Origin: Thioalkalivibrio paradoxus
Lineage (GTDB): Bacteria > Pseudomonadota > Gammaproteobacteria > Ectothiorhodospirales > Ectothiorhodospiraceae
Direction of reading: 5' to 3'
NCBI GenBank assembly: GCA_011390565.1
Contig: JAABSC010000001.1
Span: forward strand, 62,001-126,000
DNA length: 64,000 bases
The translations under genes and the position numbers were made by a program. The notes below the pieces were generated by a model. That model worked only from the letters and a program-made list of their open reading frames with translations. It searched no databases and was not told the DNA's origin. This document shows positions 9,024-18,655 of this stretch, piece by piece. Each line of letters starts with the position of its first letter. Within the stretch, counting starts at the first letter, position 1.

Positions 9024-9968
9024 CTAGAATAGTGATACCCCGGCAGCGCCTGCTGCGTTTTCGATCGGCACGGCAAAGCCGATGCCTACGAATACCCCGC
9101 GATTGCGGGGGTTCAGAATACCGGTCACGATGCCGACGACTTCGCCGTCGGAGGTGACAAGCGGACCGCCCGAACTCCCCGAATTGGCTGCGGCGTCGAA
9201 CTGGATCAGATTGCTCAGCACGCGCTGGCCTTCCGGGGATACGAACTCCCGGCGCAGTCCCGAGACGACGCCGGCGCTGACCGACGGGCCAAGTCCGAAC
9301 GGAAATCCGACGGCGACCACGCGCTCGCCGAGGGCGAGGCCGGTGGTCGAGCGCATGGTTGCGGCCACGAGGTCGTCGGGTATTTGGTGCGCCTGCAGCA
9401 CGGCCAGGTCGTATTCCGGCCGGATGCCGACGATGCTCGCGTCGGACTCGAAGCCGTTGGCAAAAACAAGGCGGATGCGCTCGGCGCCCGCCACGACATG
9501 AAGATTGGTCAGAATCGTGCCGTCATCGACGATCACGACGCCGGTGCCGCCGACGCTGCGCTCGCCGTCCTGCTCGCTGCCGTTCTCCTGGTCGAGACCG
9601 CGAACCCGCACCACTGACGGCGCGATGACCCGATGCGCACGCACCGCGGGCGAAACCACGCGCTGCGCGTCTATCTGGCGCTGTATCGTTGCTTCGAGTT
9701 GTGCGCTTGACAGCGCGTCCGGCGGGGCATTGATCCACGACGCGGCGACAAAAGCCAGACTTGCCAGAAGCGCGCCGGCACCCAGCAGCAGCGCGCGTTC
9801 GTTGCGCTGCCGGACGGGGGGGGCGGTATGTTGCTGGGGTCGGTTGCCTGGTTCCCGGGGCGGCGGGCCCGGGTCGGTGCTACCTTCCTGTTTGCGCGGA
9901 GCAATCACAGGCGTCTGGCCACGGCTACGTGGCGGACTGGAGCGGCTGTAGAGCGCGGCGCGCTTCAT
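9024..9968 (-). CDS. S1C (HtrA/DegP-like) trypsin-family serine protease, membrane anchored, no PDZ
   Basis: A 314-residue protein. A basic, Pro-rich cytoplasmic head (about 60 residues) precedes one membrane helix (LLLGAGALLASLAFVAASW) and a trypsin-like domain facing the periplasm. The catalytic triad is visible: His in TNLHVV, Asp in YDLAVL, Ser in NSGSSGGPL. The protein ends soon after the IGFAVPIE strand, so there is no PDZ domain. This length is typical of the anchored S1C proteases that neighbour MoxR genes. The ATG has a GAGGGACGGA ribosome site. The MoxR remnant starts 31 bp downstream, so the two were probably one operon. The protease appears intact while its partner is broken. Confidence 0.85.
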   Translation of the reverse strand: MKRAALYSRSSPPRSRGQTPVIAPRKQEGSTDPGPPPREPGNRPQQHTAPPVRQRNERALLLGAGALLASLAFVAASWINAPPDALSSAQLEATIQRQIDAQRVVSPAVRAHRVIAPSVVRVRGLDQENGSEQDGERSVGGTGVVIVDDGTILTNLHVVAGAERIRLVFANGFESDASIVGIRPEYDLAVLQAHQIPDDLVAATMRSTTGLALGERVVAVGFPFGLGPSVSAGVVSGLRREFVSPEGQRVLSNLIQFDAAANSGSSGGPLVTSDGEVVGIVTGILNPRNRGVFVGIGFAVPIENAAGAAGVSLF

Positions 9969-10073
9969 TCCGTCCCTCGCCGAATGCGTTGGGGCAAGTG
10001 CCCGATGGACTGGTTAACCATGGAATCGATGTCTCCAAATCATCGTTCACCCCCGCCATTTTTAAAAATGGGT

Positions 10074-10600
10074 TCAAGTCTGAAGTGCAACAGCGCTATG
10101 ATGCGAGTGTAACTGCATCATGAAGACCTCGTGATGGGTTTTGAAATCGAGGCATTTTCTGGGACGGTGATTGAGGCGTTGCATGGCGAATGCGAGCTGG
10201 TCAGGGGTAATGGAATCGAAGCACATCTTCTTCGGAAAGAGTTGGCGAATCAGGCCGTTCATATTCTCGTTCGCACCACCTTCCCAAGAGGCATAGGGAT
10301 GAGAGAAGAAGAAGTCTGCGTCGAGTTCTTCGGCGATACGCTCATGCTGAGAAAACGCCTTGCCCTTGTCGGCTGTCAGTGTATGAACGGCGGCCGAAAA
10401 GGTATCAGCAGAGAGATCATGGAGTCCGATACCGCCTGCGCTGTTTTGAACGGAACATGCACAATCAGGGTGTAGCGAGACGTGCGTTCGTTAATCGTGA
10501 CGAGGGCCTGCTTCTGTCCGGCACCGATAACCAGATCCGCCTGGGTTTGCTTCAATGCGGTTGAAATGCGTTGGGCACAATAAGGGTTGACCACGGTGGA
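10074..10600 (-). pseudogene. IS30-family transposase, 5'-truncated and frameshifted
   Basis: The minus strand encodes QADLVIGAGQKQALVTINER followed by TSRYTLIV in one frame. After a shift near 10380 come LTADKGKAFSQHERIAEELD, SHPYASWEGGANENMNGLIR and HRPRKCLDFKTHHEVF in another, ending in VALQT. This is the C-terminal two-thirds of an IS30 DDE transposase: Asp in TADKG, Glu in NENMNG. The N-terminal HTH part and the first Asp are missing; the sequence stops where the next gene begins. GTCTGAAGTGCAAC after the stop (about 10078-10091) looks like an IS30-type end. No complete element is present. Confidence 0.82.
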
Positions 10601-10610
10601 TTAGGTGATT

Positions 10611-13600
10611 ATGCAGGGATTCTTCGAGTTTCGGAATGGTCTTCGGGTGTTCAGCATGGCCCTTGCGGCGGTTTCCCTCGCGGCCATGGGGAGTGCTGGA
10701 GCATTGCCCGCCTTCCACGAAACCGAGCCGAACGATACACCCGAGACCTTCAGCCCAATCTCCGGAGAGGTGCGCATCATTGGCACAATGCCCCCGGGTG
10801 ATCAGGACGGCTTTCTCTGGTCGGTCTCGGACGTCGACGCGGTCAAGCCCTGGACGTTTACGTTGCAGGGAGTCCCCGGGGCGCTGACGATTGCTGAGGT
10901 CATGCGCCTCGAGTATGCCGAGGACGGCGTGGGCCTGGCAGGGCGCGAAACATTGTTCACGATCGGGAGCCGGGACGGCAGCCGTCCGGGTGTGGCCGAG
11001 GGGTTGCTGTTCGAGCCGGGGGAGTATCTTCTCGGATTGGCCCGGGCGGGCGGAGGCGGCGCGTATCGTCCGCCGGTCGACAGCGCCCGGTTTGGAACGC
11101 TGGATGACTTGGGCACGCCAGACTCGAGTCCGGCGGAGGACGAAAACGCGGACGGTTATCGCCTGACCATTGAGGAAGGCTCTCCGTATCCCTCCGGCAG
11201 CGCCAGTATCGAAAATGCGACCGAGGCGCAGGCGCTTGAGGTTCGGCCCGGCCGCGGCCTCTCCGCCTATGCCGCCAGCGACGAAAGCTGGTTCAGCTTC
11301 TCGATCGATACCTCGGCTGCCGAGAGCCGATGGGATCTCGTGGCCCGGGTGCCGGTGGGGCGCAAGGGTGTGGTGGCGCTTTTGGGTGACGCAGGGACGG
11401 TACTTGCGACCGCCGTTGCGAACCAGCAGGGGACTATGCGCCTACAGGATCTGTCGCTGGATCCGGGCGACTATCGGGTGCGGCTGAAGGGGGAGGCGGA
11501 CAGCCTCTACACGTTGGTGCTGGAGCAGGCCGGTCTGCGCGTGGAAGGTGAGGAGGCCGAACCGAATGACGGCTGGGCGCTCGCCAATCGGGTCGACCTC
11601 GGCGGTGGGGCGCCGATCTCGGGCCGGTTCCAGCGCGCGCGAGATGAGGATTTCTTCGCCTTCGAACTGGACGAGGTCACGGTGGACCGGCGCCTGGCGC
11701 TGGTCGTCGAGGCTGAGCCTGTCGGGTCGTACAAGCTCTGTCTGCTGGACCGTCAGGGGCGGGACCTGCAGTGCCGGACCGGCGACGGTCCCCAGCGCCT
11801 CGGCGGGCTGGTGTTGGCCTCCGGGGCCTATGGCGTGTCTCTCAGCCGCGGGACCGAGGGCATGTCCTATACGCTTCGCCTGGTCGCGGACGGCGCGCAC
11901 GATTCGGCGACCGAGGCCGAGCCCAACGATACACCGGAGCATGCCACCAGCGTGCCCTCGAACCGCCGGATCAAGGGAACCCTGGACCGGGACGACATCG
12001 ACTTCATTCGCTTCGATCTCTCGGAGGAGGCGCAGCTCTGGCGCTTCCAGGTGGTGGGCGACGGCATTCACGAGGTGGCGTACCACGATGGTTCCGGCCG
12101 GCGGGCTCAGGTCGTTCGTGCGGCAGCGGACCAGCGGCGTGTGGTGCTCGACAACGTGTTTCTGCTGCCCGGGACTCACTACGTCGCCGTCAGTGGCCGC
12201 GCCGAAGGTGAGTACACCTTGCTGGCCCGTGCACTCGGTCCGCCGGATCCGAACGGCGAGATGGAGCCCAACGACGACACCACGCGCATGCAGCCGATGC
12301 GGATCGGCCAGACGCGCCACGGAACGCTTCCGGATCCTTCAGACCGGGACAACTACCGTTTTCATCTGGCCCATCACGATCACATCCGCCTGGAAATCCG
12401 GCCACCGGCGGACGGCAGGATCCGTGCCATACTCTATTGGGAGGGCGAACTCCTGAGCGAGGCCCGGCCGGGCAACGACGCCAGGGGCGACGCGTTCCAG
12501 CTTCAGGGTGTCTTTCCGCCCGGGGATTATCGCCTGGAGCTGATCGCGGCTGAGGCCAGCGATGCCGAATACTTCGTCGAACTGACGCGGCTTGAGCGGT
12601 TCTCCTGCCCGACCGACTGCGAACCCAACAACAGCAGCGCGTTTGCGAATGCGATCCCGGCGGACGGCGTGCTGGAGGGTCAGGTCGGCGAATGGCGCGA
12701 TTACGATTGGTATGCGTTGCCGGCGTTCGACTCCGACACGGCCATCGCGATCTCGGGTGCCGGACCGGGTATTGCGCTCCTGGCCGATAGGGATGACCGC
12801 GATACGCTCACGCTGGATCGGGCGTCGGGCATCCGGACCGCCACGATTCCCGCGGGTGGCGCGCATTTCCTGCGCGTGCATGGGAACGGCGAGTACCGCT
12901 ACGCAATAGAGATCGACGGAGAGAGCGGGAAGGCTCCGGATCCTGCGGATGCGCCGGTTTCCCTCGCTCTGGTGCTGTCGTCGGATCAGGTGGCCGCGTA
13001 TCACGCCCAGGCTCAGCGAGTGGATGGGCGGATCGAAATCGCCAACCCGGGCGACGAGTCGGTCGAACTGAGCCTGCGTGCGCTCACCAGCGATGCCCGT
13101 TGGCAGGTGCAGCTCGAGCAGGACGAAGTCTCACTGGCTGCGGGGGAGATCGCGACGGTGGCCCTCGAGGTGGCGGTTCCCGACGACGCCTGGGCCGGTC
13201 GTCCGGTAAAGATCAGCGTCGCGGCCTACGCGGACCGCCATCTGCAGGGGCAGGCCAGTGCGCTGATCGATGTCGGCACCGGGGCCAAGGCAGTACAGGC
13301 ACACCCGTACTCGCCGGTTCCCGGTGTGTTGCGGGGTGGTTTCAACATGGCATGGATCGCCCTCGGGAGCCAGGCTCGCGAGATTCAGGATCCCCGCGCC
13401 GTGCGCAATCTCGAGCAGTTGTTTGACGGGATGGTCGCCCGCGAGGAAGGTCTGACGTATTCGGCAGACCCGTCGGACGACGCCAACGCCATCGTCGTCG
13501 AACTGGGTGGCGACGGCAGGGCCGAGGTCGCCGGGTTCGTGTTGAACCCGATGGGTCGCGGATCCCCGATCGATTTCGTGCGGAAGTTCGAGGTCGCGCT

Positions 13601-16013
13601 GTCCGTTGACGGCGAACACTACACGACCGTTCTGAGCGACGAACTCGAACCGTTGCCTCGCGAACAGTACTTCCCGCTCAAGACCACCCAACCGGCTCGC
13701 TTCGCCCGCCTGACGCTGATTGACAATCTCACGGGTCGGCCAGGTTCCGGCCGCATGCTCGGCGAGTGGAAGGTCGTCGCGCGTCCGGATCAGAACCCGT
13801 TTCCCGATCGCCGCGTGAATCTCGCCGATCCGGAGCTTGGGGGTCACGTCGTACGCGCCAAGCCACTCGTCTCCCAGCGTTGGGACGATGCGCTGCTGCT
13901 TCCGGATTCGGGCGATACGGGGGTTCGCGTGAATGCCGGCGATACGCTGGAATGGGTCATCGGTTTTCATCACAACCGTGCGGCGTTGATCGACGGCGTC
14001 GAATGGGTCGATGTCGCGGACCCCGGTAGCCGGACGACCCTGGGTGAGGTGGAAGTCGCGGTCAGCCTGGACAGCCCTCTCGGACCCTGGCAACCGATCG
14101 CGGACTGGCCACTGGATGGCGGCACCGAAAAGCGGCTGGATCTGGATGCGCCGGTCTGGGCCCGCTTCGTACGCTTCAGCAGTGCGCCCGTCGGTGAACG
14201 CACCACCGTGTTGGTTCCGTCCGTCGTGCGCATCCTCGAGCGGCCGGCCGACGGCACCTACCTTTCGATTCTGGGTGAATGGGGCTCCGACGGGCACCGG
14301 GCGATCTTCGAGGAGCTGCATCCTCCGGAGCCTCCATTGCCGTTCGTGCTGGCCGAAAATGACAGTCGCGAAAATGCCGCTCAGGTCGTTCCGGGCGACG
14401 TCGTGCAGGGGCGCGTCTGGCTCGGTCGTCACGAACACTGGTACCGGCTGGAGATGCCCCCCGAGCAGAACACCCTGGAGTTGGAGTTGGCGGGCGACCC
14501 AACGGTCCGCACCGTGCTTGCGATCGAAAATGCCGCGGGCGAGCCGATCGATTTCCGCGTGGCCGAGCGGAAACCGGATCTGCAGCGCATCGAGGCCTTT
14601 GTCGGCGCCGGAGAGACGGTCTTCCTCAAGCTCGAGGAGCCACCGCGCAACGTGGTGTTCGCCTGGGATACCAGTTCCAGTGTGGGTGCCTATCTCCCCG
14701 TGATCTACAACGCGATGTCCACGTATGCCGAGGGTCTGGTTCCGGGTCGCGATGCCGCCAACCTGATGCCTTTCGGCTCCGGCCTCCTGCTGCGTGAGTG
14801 GCACGGCGAGCCGTACCTGATCCAGAAAATCCTGAACGAGTATCCGCGCGACGAAAGTTCCAGTGCAGCGGAAGACACCCTGGCCCGCGCCTCGAACGCA
14901 CTCGGCAACCGCGCCGGGGCCAAGGCGATCGTGCTCATCACGGACGCTGCGACCACTCGCCACGACCCGGTGTGGGAGGCCTTCGACCGGGTGCGTCCGC
15001 GCATCATGGCGCTGGGCCTGGATTCGACCGGGGCGTTCGGGCGCTACCCGCGTCGCGAGCAGGATCTGATGCAGGACTGGGCCCGGGTGAACGGCGGCCA
15101 CTATGCGCATCTGCGCAGCGAAGGGGAGATGGAGGTGGCGTTCGATCGCGCCGCGGCGCTGCTGCGCGAGCCGGCACCCTACCGGCTGACGATCGGGGCC
15201 GTCTTTCGCGAGGCGCCGCAGCCCGGCAGTCTGCGGGTGTTGTCCGGGCCCGAGGGGAGTGCGGGCGGGCTGGTCGCGGGTGGTGCCGTGAGCCTGATCC
15301 TGGATGCCTCCGGTTCGATGCTGCAGCGGATGGACGGCGTTCGGCGCATCGAGATCGCAAAGCGCGGACTGGTCGATGCCGTGAGCCGGCATCTCGCACC
15401 CGGCACGCCGGTCGCGCTGCGCGTGTTCGGCCATCGCGAGCCCAATGCCTGCCGCACCGATCTGGAAATTCCGCTGGCGCCGCTGGATCCGGCCGCGGCG
15501 CAGCGGCGGATCGGGGACATCCAGGCCCGCAACCTTGCGCGCACGCCGATCGCGGACTCGCTGGCGCAGGTCGAGTCCGATCTCTCGACGGCGAGCGGGC
15601 CGAAGACCGTGGTGCTGGTGACCGACGGCGAGGAAACCTGTGACGGCGACCCCGGTGCAGTGATCCAGCAACTGATCGACAGGGGCTTCGATTTCCGGCT
15701 CAATATCATCGGGTTCGCTCTGGATGACGATCGGCTCGAGGCCCAGTTCGCGGAATGGTCGGAACTCGGTGGGGGGGCCTACTTCAGCGCTGGTGACGCG
15801 GACAGTTTCGGTCAGGCGCTGCAGGCCGCGCTACAGGTGCCCTATGCGGTATATGACCGGGAGGGCGTTGAGGTCGCACGCGGCCTGGTCGACGGCGAAC
15901 CGGTCGAACTATCGGCCGGGAGCTATCGTGTCGTGGTGGCCGCCGTCACCACGCAGCAGTTTGAAGACATCCGGATCCCCGCGGAAACGGAGGTCGAGCT
16001 ACGTCTCGATTAG
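10611..16013 (+). CDS. Giant secreted protein: PPC repeats, discoidin-like modules and two vWA domains
   Basis: About 1800 residues with a signal peptide (FSMALAAVSLAAMGSAGALP). Repeated PPC-type modules each open with an EPND box: ETEPNDTPE (~36), EAEPNDGWA (~313), EAEPNDTPE (~435), EMEPNDDTT (~550), CEPNNSSAF (~666), plus a weaker one near 1250. An Ig-like NEW3-type stretch and two F5/8-type discoidin-like modules follow (about 850-1240). The first vWA domain has DTSSS (~1350); the second has an intact MIDAS (DASGS, ~1565; TDGEET, ~1670). A short beta domain closes the protein. PPC and discoidin modules usually bind polymers or glycans, and vWA domains bind metal-bridged protein ligands, so an envelope adhesion or scaffold role is inferred. 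A GTG six bases upstream is an alternative start. The gene heads a three-gene set. Confidence 0.78.
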   Translation: MQGFFEFRNGLRVFSMALAAVSLAAMGSAGALPAFHETEPNDTPETFSPISGEVRIIGTMPPGDQDGFLWSVSDVDAVKPWTFTLQGVPGALTIAEVMRLEYAEDGVGLAGRETLFTIGSRDGSRPGVAEGLLFEPGEYLLGLARAGGGGAYRPPVDSARFGTLDDLGTPDSSPAEDENADGYRLTIEEGSPYPSGSASIENATEAQALEVRPGRGLSAYAASDESWFSFSIDTSAAESRWDLVARVPVGRKGVVALLGDAGTVLATAVANQQGTMRLQDLSLDPGDYRVRLKGEADSLYTLVLEQAGLRVEGEEAEPNDGWALANRVDLGGGAPISGRFQRARDEDFFAFELDEVTVDRRLALVVEAEPVGSYKLCLLDRQGRDLQCRTGDGPQRLGGLVLASGAYGVSLSRGTEGMSYTLRLVADGAHDSATEAEPNDTPEHATSVPSNRRIKGTLDRDDIDFIRFDLSEEAQLWRFQVVGDGIHEVAYHDGSGRRAQVVRAAADQRRVVLDNVFLLPGTHYVAVSGRAEGEYTLLARALGPPDPNGEMEPNDDTTRMQPMRIGQTRHGTLPDPSDRDNYRFHLAHHDHIRLEIRPPADGRIRAILYWEGELLSEARPGNDARGDAFQLQGVFPPGDYRLELIAAEASDAEYFVELTRLERFSCPTDCEPNNSSAFANAIPADGVLEGQVGEWRDYDWYALPAFDSDTAIAISGAGPGIALLADRDDRDTLTLDRASGIRTATIPAGGAHFLRVHGNGEYRYAIEIDGESGKAPDPADAPVSLALVLSSDQVAAYHAQAQRVDGRIEIANPGDESVELSLRALTSDARWQVQLEQDEVSLAAGEIATVALEVAVPDDAWAGRPVKISVAAYADRHLQGQASALIDVGTGAKAVQAHPYSPVPGVLRGGFNMAWIALGSQAREIQDPRAVRNLEQLFDGMVAREEGLTYSADPSDDANAIVVELGGDGRAEVAGFVLNPMGRGSPIDFVRKFEVALSVDGEHYTTVLSDELEPLPREQYFPLKTTQPARFARLTLIDNLTGRPGSGRMLGEWKVVARPDQNPFPDRRVNLADPELGGHVVRAKPLVSQRWDDALLLPDSGDTGVRVNAGDTLEWVIGFHHNRAALIDGVEWVDVADPGSRTTLGEVEVAVSLDSPLGPWQPIADWPLDGGTEKRLDLDAPVWARFVRFSSAPVGERTTVLVPSVVRILERPADGTYLSILGEWGSDGHRAIFEELHPPEPPLPFVLAENDSRENAAQVVPGDVVQGRVWLGRHEHWYRLEMPPEQNTLELELAGDPTVRTVLAIENAAGEPIDFRVAERKPDLQRIEAFVGAGETVFLKLEEPPRNVVFAWDTSSSVGAYLPVIYNAMSTYAEGLVPGRDAANLMPFGSGLLLREWHGEPYLIQKILNEYPRDESSSAAEDTLARASNALGNRAGAKAIVLITDAATTRHDPVWEAFDRVRPRIMALGLDSTGAFGRYPRREQDLMQDWARVNGGHYAHLRSEGEMEVAFDRAAALLREPAPYRLTIGAVFREAPQPGSLRVLSGPEGSAGGLVAGGAVSLILDASGSMLQRMDGVRRIEIAKRGLVDAVSRHLAPGTPVALRVFGHREPNACRTDLEIPLAPLDPAAAQRRIGDIQARNLARTPIADSLAQVESDLSTASGPKTVVLVTDGEETCDGDPGAVIQQLIDRGFDFRLNIIGFALDDDRLEAQFAEWSELGGGAYFSAGDADSFGQALQAALQVPYAVYDREGVEVARGLVDGEPVELSAGSYRVVVAAVTTQQFEDIRIPAETEVELRLD

Positions 16014-16077
16014 ATTGGATGGTGCCGGCGGCCAAAGGCCGGTCGGGTTCGCGCTCAGGCTTCTCGGAGGATGATCC

Positions 16078-16461
16078 ATGATGCGTTCGTTTTCGGTGTT
16101 TTTCGTGATGATGCTTGTCTCGTTCGCGGCCCATGCCGCCGATCCTTTCGTAGGGGAGTGGATGCTGGACGAGGAATTCTGCGAGGAAGCACGCCTGTTC
16201 TGGACGGCGGACGGCATCCATGGGGCGCTTTCCCATGAGGACGACCGCTGGACCGAGATTCTCTCCACCCCGTATTCCCGCGAGGCAGATGTGATCACCT
16301 ATTCGGTGGTGCCCTTCGAGATCGGCGGCTCCGGTGGGGCGGAAGCGGTCACCGAGCGCATCCGCATCACGATGCAGGGCTCGGATCGCCTGACTATTGA
16401 AAATCTCGATCTGGCAGCGCCGGACAACACGGTTGAGTATGTCCGTTGTCCCCCGCGCTGA
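16078..16461 (+). CDS. Small secreted protein, middle gene of the vWA locus
   Basis: A 127-residue protein with a clear signal peptide (MMRSFSVFFVMMLVSFAAHA, then ADPFVGEW) and a compact beta-rich mature part with two Cys (EFCEEA near the start, YVRCPP at the end) that could form a disulfide. The DPFVGEWML opening recalls small lipocalin-like or DUF-type periplasmic proteins that begin with a GxW motif; this is a loose resemblance. GGAGG lies nine bases before the first ATG. It lies 64 bp after the giant vWA gene and just before the PH-like membrane gene, on the same strand, so a joint envelope task is likely. Confidence 0.65.
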   Translation: MMRSFSVFFVMMLVSFAAHAADPFVGEWMLDEEFCEEARLFWTADGIHGALSHEDDRWTEILSTPYSREADVITYSVVPFEIGGSGGAEAVTERIRITMQGSDRLTIENLDLAAPDNTVEYVRCPPR

Positions 16462-16484
16462 CCTTATCACTCAGGGATTCCGAT

Positions 16485-17744
16485 ATGAGCCTTGCACCGT
16501 TGCCTGCACACACGATCGACCGTCGTCTCATCCGCCACCTGCGTCCTGGCGAAGAGGTGCTCTGGCAGGGCGCGCCCGCGCCGGGTAGCATCGTTTCGCG
16601 TTTCGCCCCCCTGACGACGGGTTTCACCGCAGTCGTTGGCGTTCTGTTCGTGCTCGGTCAGCCCCCCGCGCTCTTCGAGTGGATCGGGTCCGTCATTCAT
16701 TCGGTGCCCCAGGCCAGTATCAATATCGCAGCAGAACATGAAGATGGGGCCCGGATCATCATCGGCTGGTTCCTGTTCATCACGTCGGTGCTGGGCTTCT
16801 TCGTGAGCCGCTACACGCGCGAGAAGCATTGGCTCTATGCGATCACCCGCCAGCGTCTGCTTGCGCTGAACCATGGCAAGGTCCGGCATTCGGCCACCCG
16901 CGAAGATGTCGACCGGGTCCTTACGCTGCACAAGCCGTTTCGGGGGCATATCGTCTACTGGTCTTCGCCGATGCACGGATTCCGCGGCCAGAAGGAACCC
17001 CAAAGGGTCCAGGGACTCATCGAGTCCTGGCGGGCGAGCGATGCCGCGGACGGTGACGCGCGCGAGATGGGGGGTGTGGAGGATGGCGGCCGGACACAGC
17101 CTCAGCCAACGTCCGGCGCCGAACCCGCTTCATCGCGGGGGTTCTGGATCGAGAAGAAACCTCCGGTCTGGATGGCCGCGGTCGGGCTGGTCGGCGCGTT
17201 CGGATACTGGGGGTACACGTCCTTCCTGTCCGGACACGAGATCGTCTCTCAGGACCTTCGGGAGATCACGCCATACGACCGCCCTGCGGCCCTCGCGTCA
17301 TTACCCGAGGGATTGCCCGGCGGCTACTGGATGGCTCTGCGCGACCTCGACCCGGCGGCCAATCCCATGCGGGCGGTGCTCAGCATGACGGTCAGCCGCG
17401 GCAGGGAGCGGGTGAACTATCGTCTCGTACTCCTGGATGATGCGGGAGAGGTCGCCTGGGAAAGCAGCGGGGTCGCGCAGCAGGGCGTGTCTGACGAAGA
17501 CCGCAGGCAGGGCTCGAGCAGTACCCGGCGCATGCGTCACGCGACCGAGCCGTTTACGCTCGAGCGAGCTGGGCCGTACACGCTGCTCGCCGAGATCGAG
17601 CGGGTGGAAAAGCCACGGGTGGCGCTGCGTGGCAACGTCACCGAGGCGAGTGCCTGGATATATGCCCTGCTTGCCGCCATCGGCCTGATCGGCGTGGGTC
17701 TGCTGATACGCGAGGAACGGGGGCGTCGCCACGCACGGGGCTGA
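16485..17744 (+). CDS. Membrane protein with PH-like (bPH2-type) region and C-terminal anchor
   Basis: A 419-residue protein. After a soluble head (IDRRLIRHLRPGEEVLWQGAP, the LxxGExVLWxG opening common to bacterial PH-like proteins) come two hydrophobic segments (about residues 42-62 and 88-112). A PH-like stretch follows with YAITRQRLLALNHG and VDRVLTLHK, then an Asp/Gly/Ser-rich linker. A third membrane segment (WMAAVGLVGAFGYWGYTSFL) leads to a large probably periplasmic beta domain, and a last helix (WIYALLAAIGLIGVGLLI) has a basic tail. The start is the ATG of MSLAPLPAH; an in-frame upstream ATG would overlap the previous gene. It follows the previous stop by 23 bp. The function is unknown; it may anchor the secreted partners. 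Confidence 0.65.
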   Translation: MSLAPLPAHTIDRRLIRHLRPGEEVLWQGAPAPGSIVSRFAPLTTGFTAVVGVLFVLGQPPALFEWIGSVIHSVPQASINIAAEHEDGARIIIGWFLFITSVLGFFVSRYTREKHWLYAITRQRLLALNHGKVRHSATREDVDRVLTLHKPFRGHIVYWSSPMHGFRGQKEPQRVQGLIESWRASDAADGDAREMGGVEDGGRTQPQPTSGAEPASSRGFWIEKKPPVWMAAVGLVGAFGYWGYTSFLSGHEIVSQDLREITPYDRPAALASLPEGLPGGYWMALRDLDPAANPMRAVLSMTVSRGRERVNYRLVLLDDAGEVAWESSGVAQQGVSDEDRRQGSSSTRRMRHATEPFTLERAGPYTLLAEIERVEKPRVALRGNVTEASAWIYALLAAIGLIGVGLLIREERGRRHARG

Positions 17745-17764
17745 TCGGCGCAGGGATCAGCCCC
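17737..17764. terminator. Hairpin shared by two convergent stop codons
   Basis: A 10 bp perfect stem, GGGGCTGATC (17737-17746) with GATCAGCCCC (17755-17764), and an 8 nt loop. The TGA of the left gene and the TCA (stop) of xth both sit within the stem. It lacks a T-tract on either strand but is well placed as a bidirectional terminator. Confidence 0.55.
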
Positions 17765-18539
17765 GGGTCGCTGGCGCGTCGTAATCGATCCAGAACGGCG
17801 CGTGGTCCGAGAACCGTTGGTCCTTGTAGATCACCGGGTCCCGGGCGGTTGCGGCGAGCTGCGGCGTCGCGATCTGGTAGTCGATGCGCCAGCCAACGTT
17901 CTTCGCCCAGGCCTGGCCGCGGTTCGACCACCAGGTGTACTGCTCCGGTCGGGGGTCCAGTTTGCGGAAGACATCGACCAGTCCCAGTTCATCGAAGACG
18001 CGATCCATCCACGCACGTTCTTCCGGGAGGAAGCCCGAGTTCTTCTGGTTGGACTTCCAGTTCTTCAGGTCGATCTCGCGATGCGCGATGTTCCAGTCGC
18101 CACAGATCAGCCACTCGCGCCCGTCTCGCGCGCACTGTTCCAGCCAGGGCAGGAAGAAGTCCATGAACCGGACCTTGGATTCCTGTCGGTGATCACCGGA
18201 GGAGCCGGACGGCAGGTACAGCGATACGACGGACAGGTTACCGAAGCGCATCTCGACGTACCGTCCTTCGCGGTCGGCTTCCTCGAAACCGCAGTGGGTG
18301 ATGACCGCGTCCGGCTGCTGGCGGCTGTAGATCGCGACCCCGCTGTAGCCGGGTTTCTCGGCGTCCACGTACGCGCAGTGATACCCGTCGGGGTGAAACA
18401 GGGGGTCGCCGAGCTGGTGGATCTGGGCCTTGGTTTCCTGCAGGCAGACCACATCGGCGCCGACCTCGGGCAGCCAGTCGAAAAAACCCTTGCGGGCGGC
18501 GGCACGGATACCGTTGGCGTTCAGGCTGAGCACTCGCAT
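17757..18539 (-). CDS. xth: Exodeoxyribonuclease III
   Basis: A 260-residue AP endonuclease/3'-5' exonuclease of the ExoIII family, for base-excision repair. Visible catalytic motifs: LNANGIRAA at the N-terminus, LQETKAQ (metal-binding Glu), [24 protein letters not shown] (Asp/Asn of the active site) and the terminal [10 protein letters not shown] with the catalytic His. Length and motif order are normal for the family. It is convergent with the PH-like gene, sharing a hairpin, and divergent from pyrE. Confidence 0.95.
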   Translation of the reverse strand: MRVLSLNANGIRAAARKGFFDWLPEVGADVVCLQETKAQIHQLGDPLFHPDGYHCAYVDAEKPGYSGVAIYSRQQPDAVITHCGFEEADREGRYVEMRFGNLSVVSLYLPSGSSGDHRQESKVRFMDFFLPWLEQCARDGREWLICGDWNIAHREIDLKNWKSNQKNSGFLPEERAWMDRVFDELGLVDVFRKLDPRPEQYTWWSNRGQAWAKNVGWRIDYQIATPQLAATARDPVIYKDQRFSDHAPFWIDYDAPATRG

Positions 18540-18655
18540 GGGGCCGAACGATACCTGTACGGGCGATCCCGGGGAAGTGCGCGCCGCGGCCCCCTGGAGG
18601 TGAGGGCGCGCCCGGGCTGTGCGAAAATGAAGGCTTTACCCCCGGAGCACAGCCG

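Noticed and set aside
9024..9060. S1C protease taken as truncated because it lacks a PDZ domain
   Set aside because: Many anchored S1C proteases end right after the trypsin fold, and the frame ends in a normal stop with no PDZ remnant downstream.
13131..15671. Minus-strand 846-codon frame opposite the giant vWA gene
   Set aside because: Antisense shadow: low-complexity His/Gln/Arg composition, no recognisable motif, and the sense strand has clear domain repeats.
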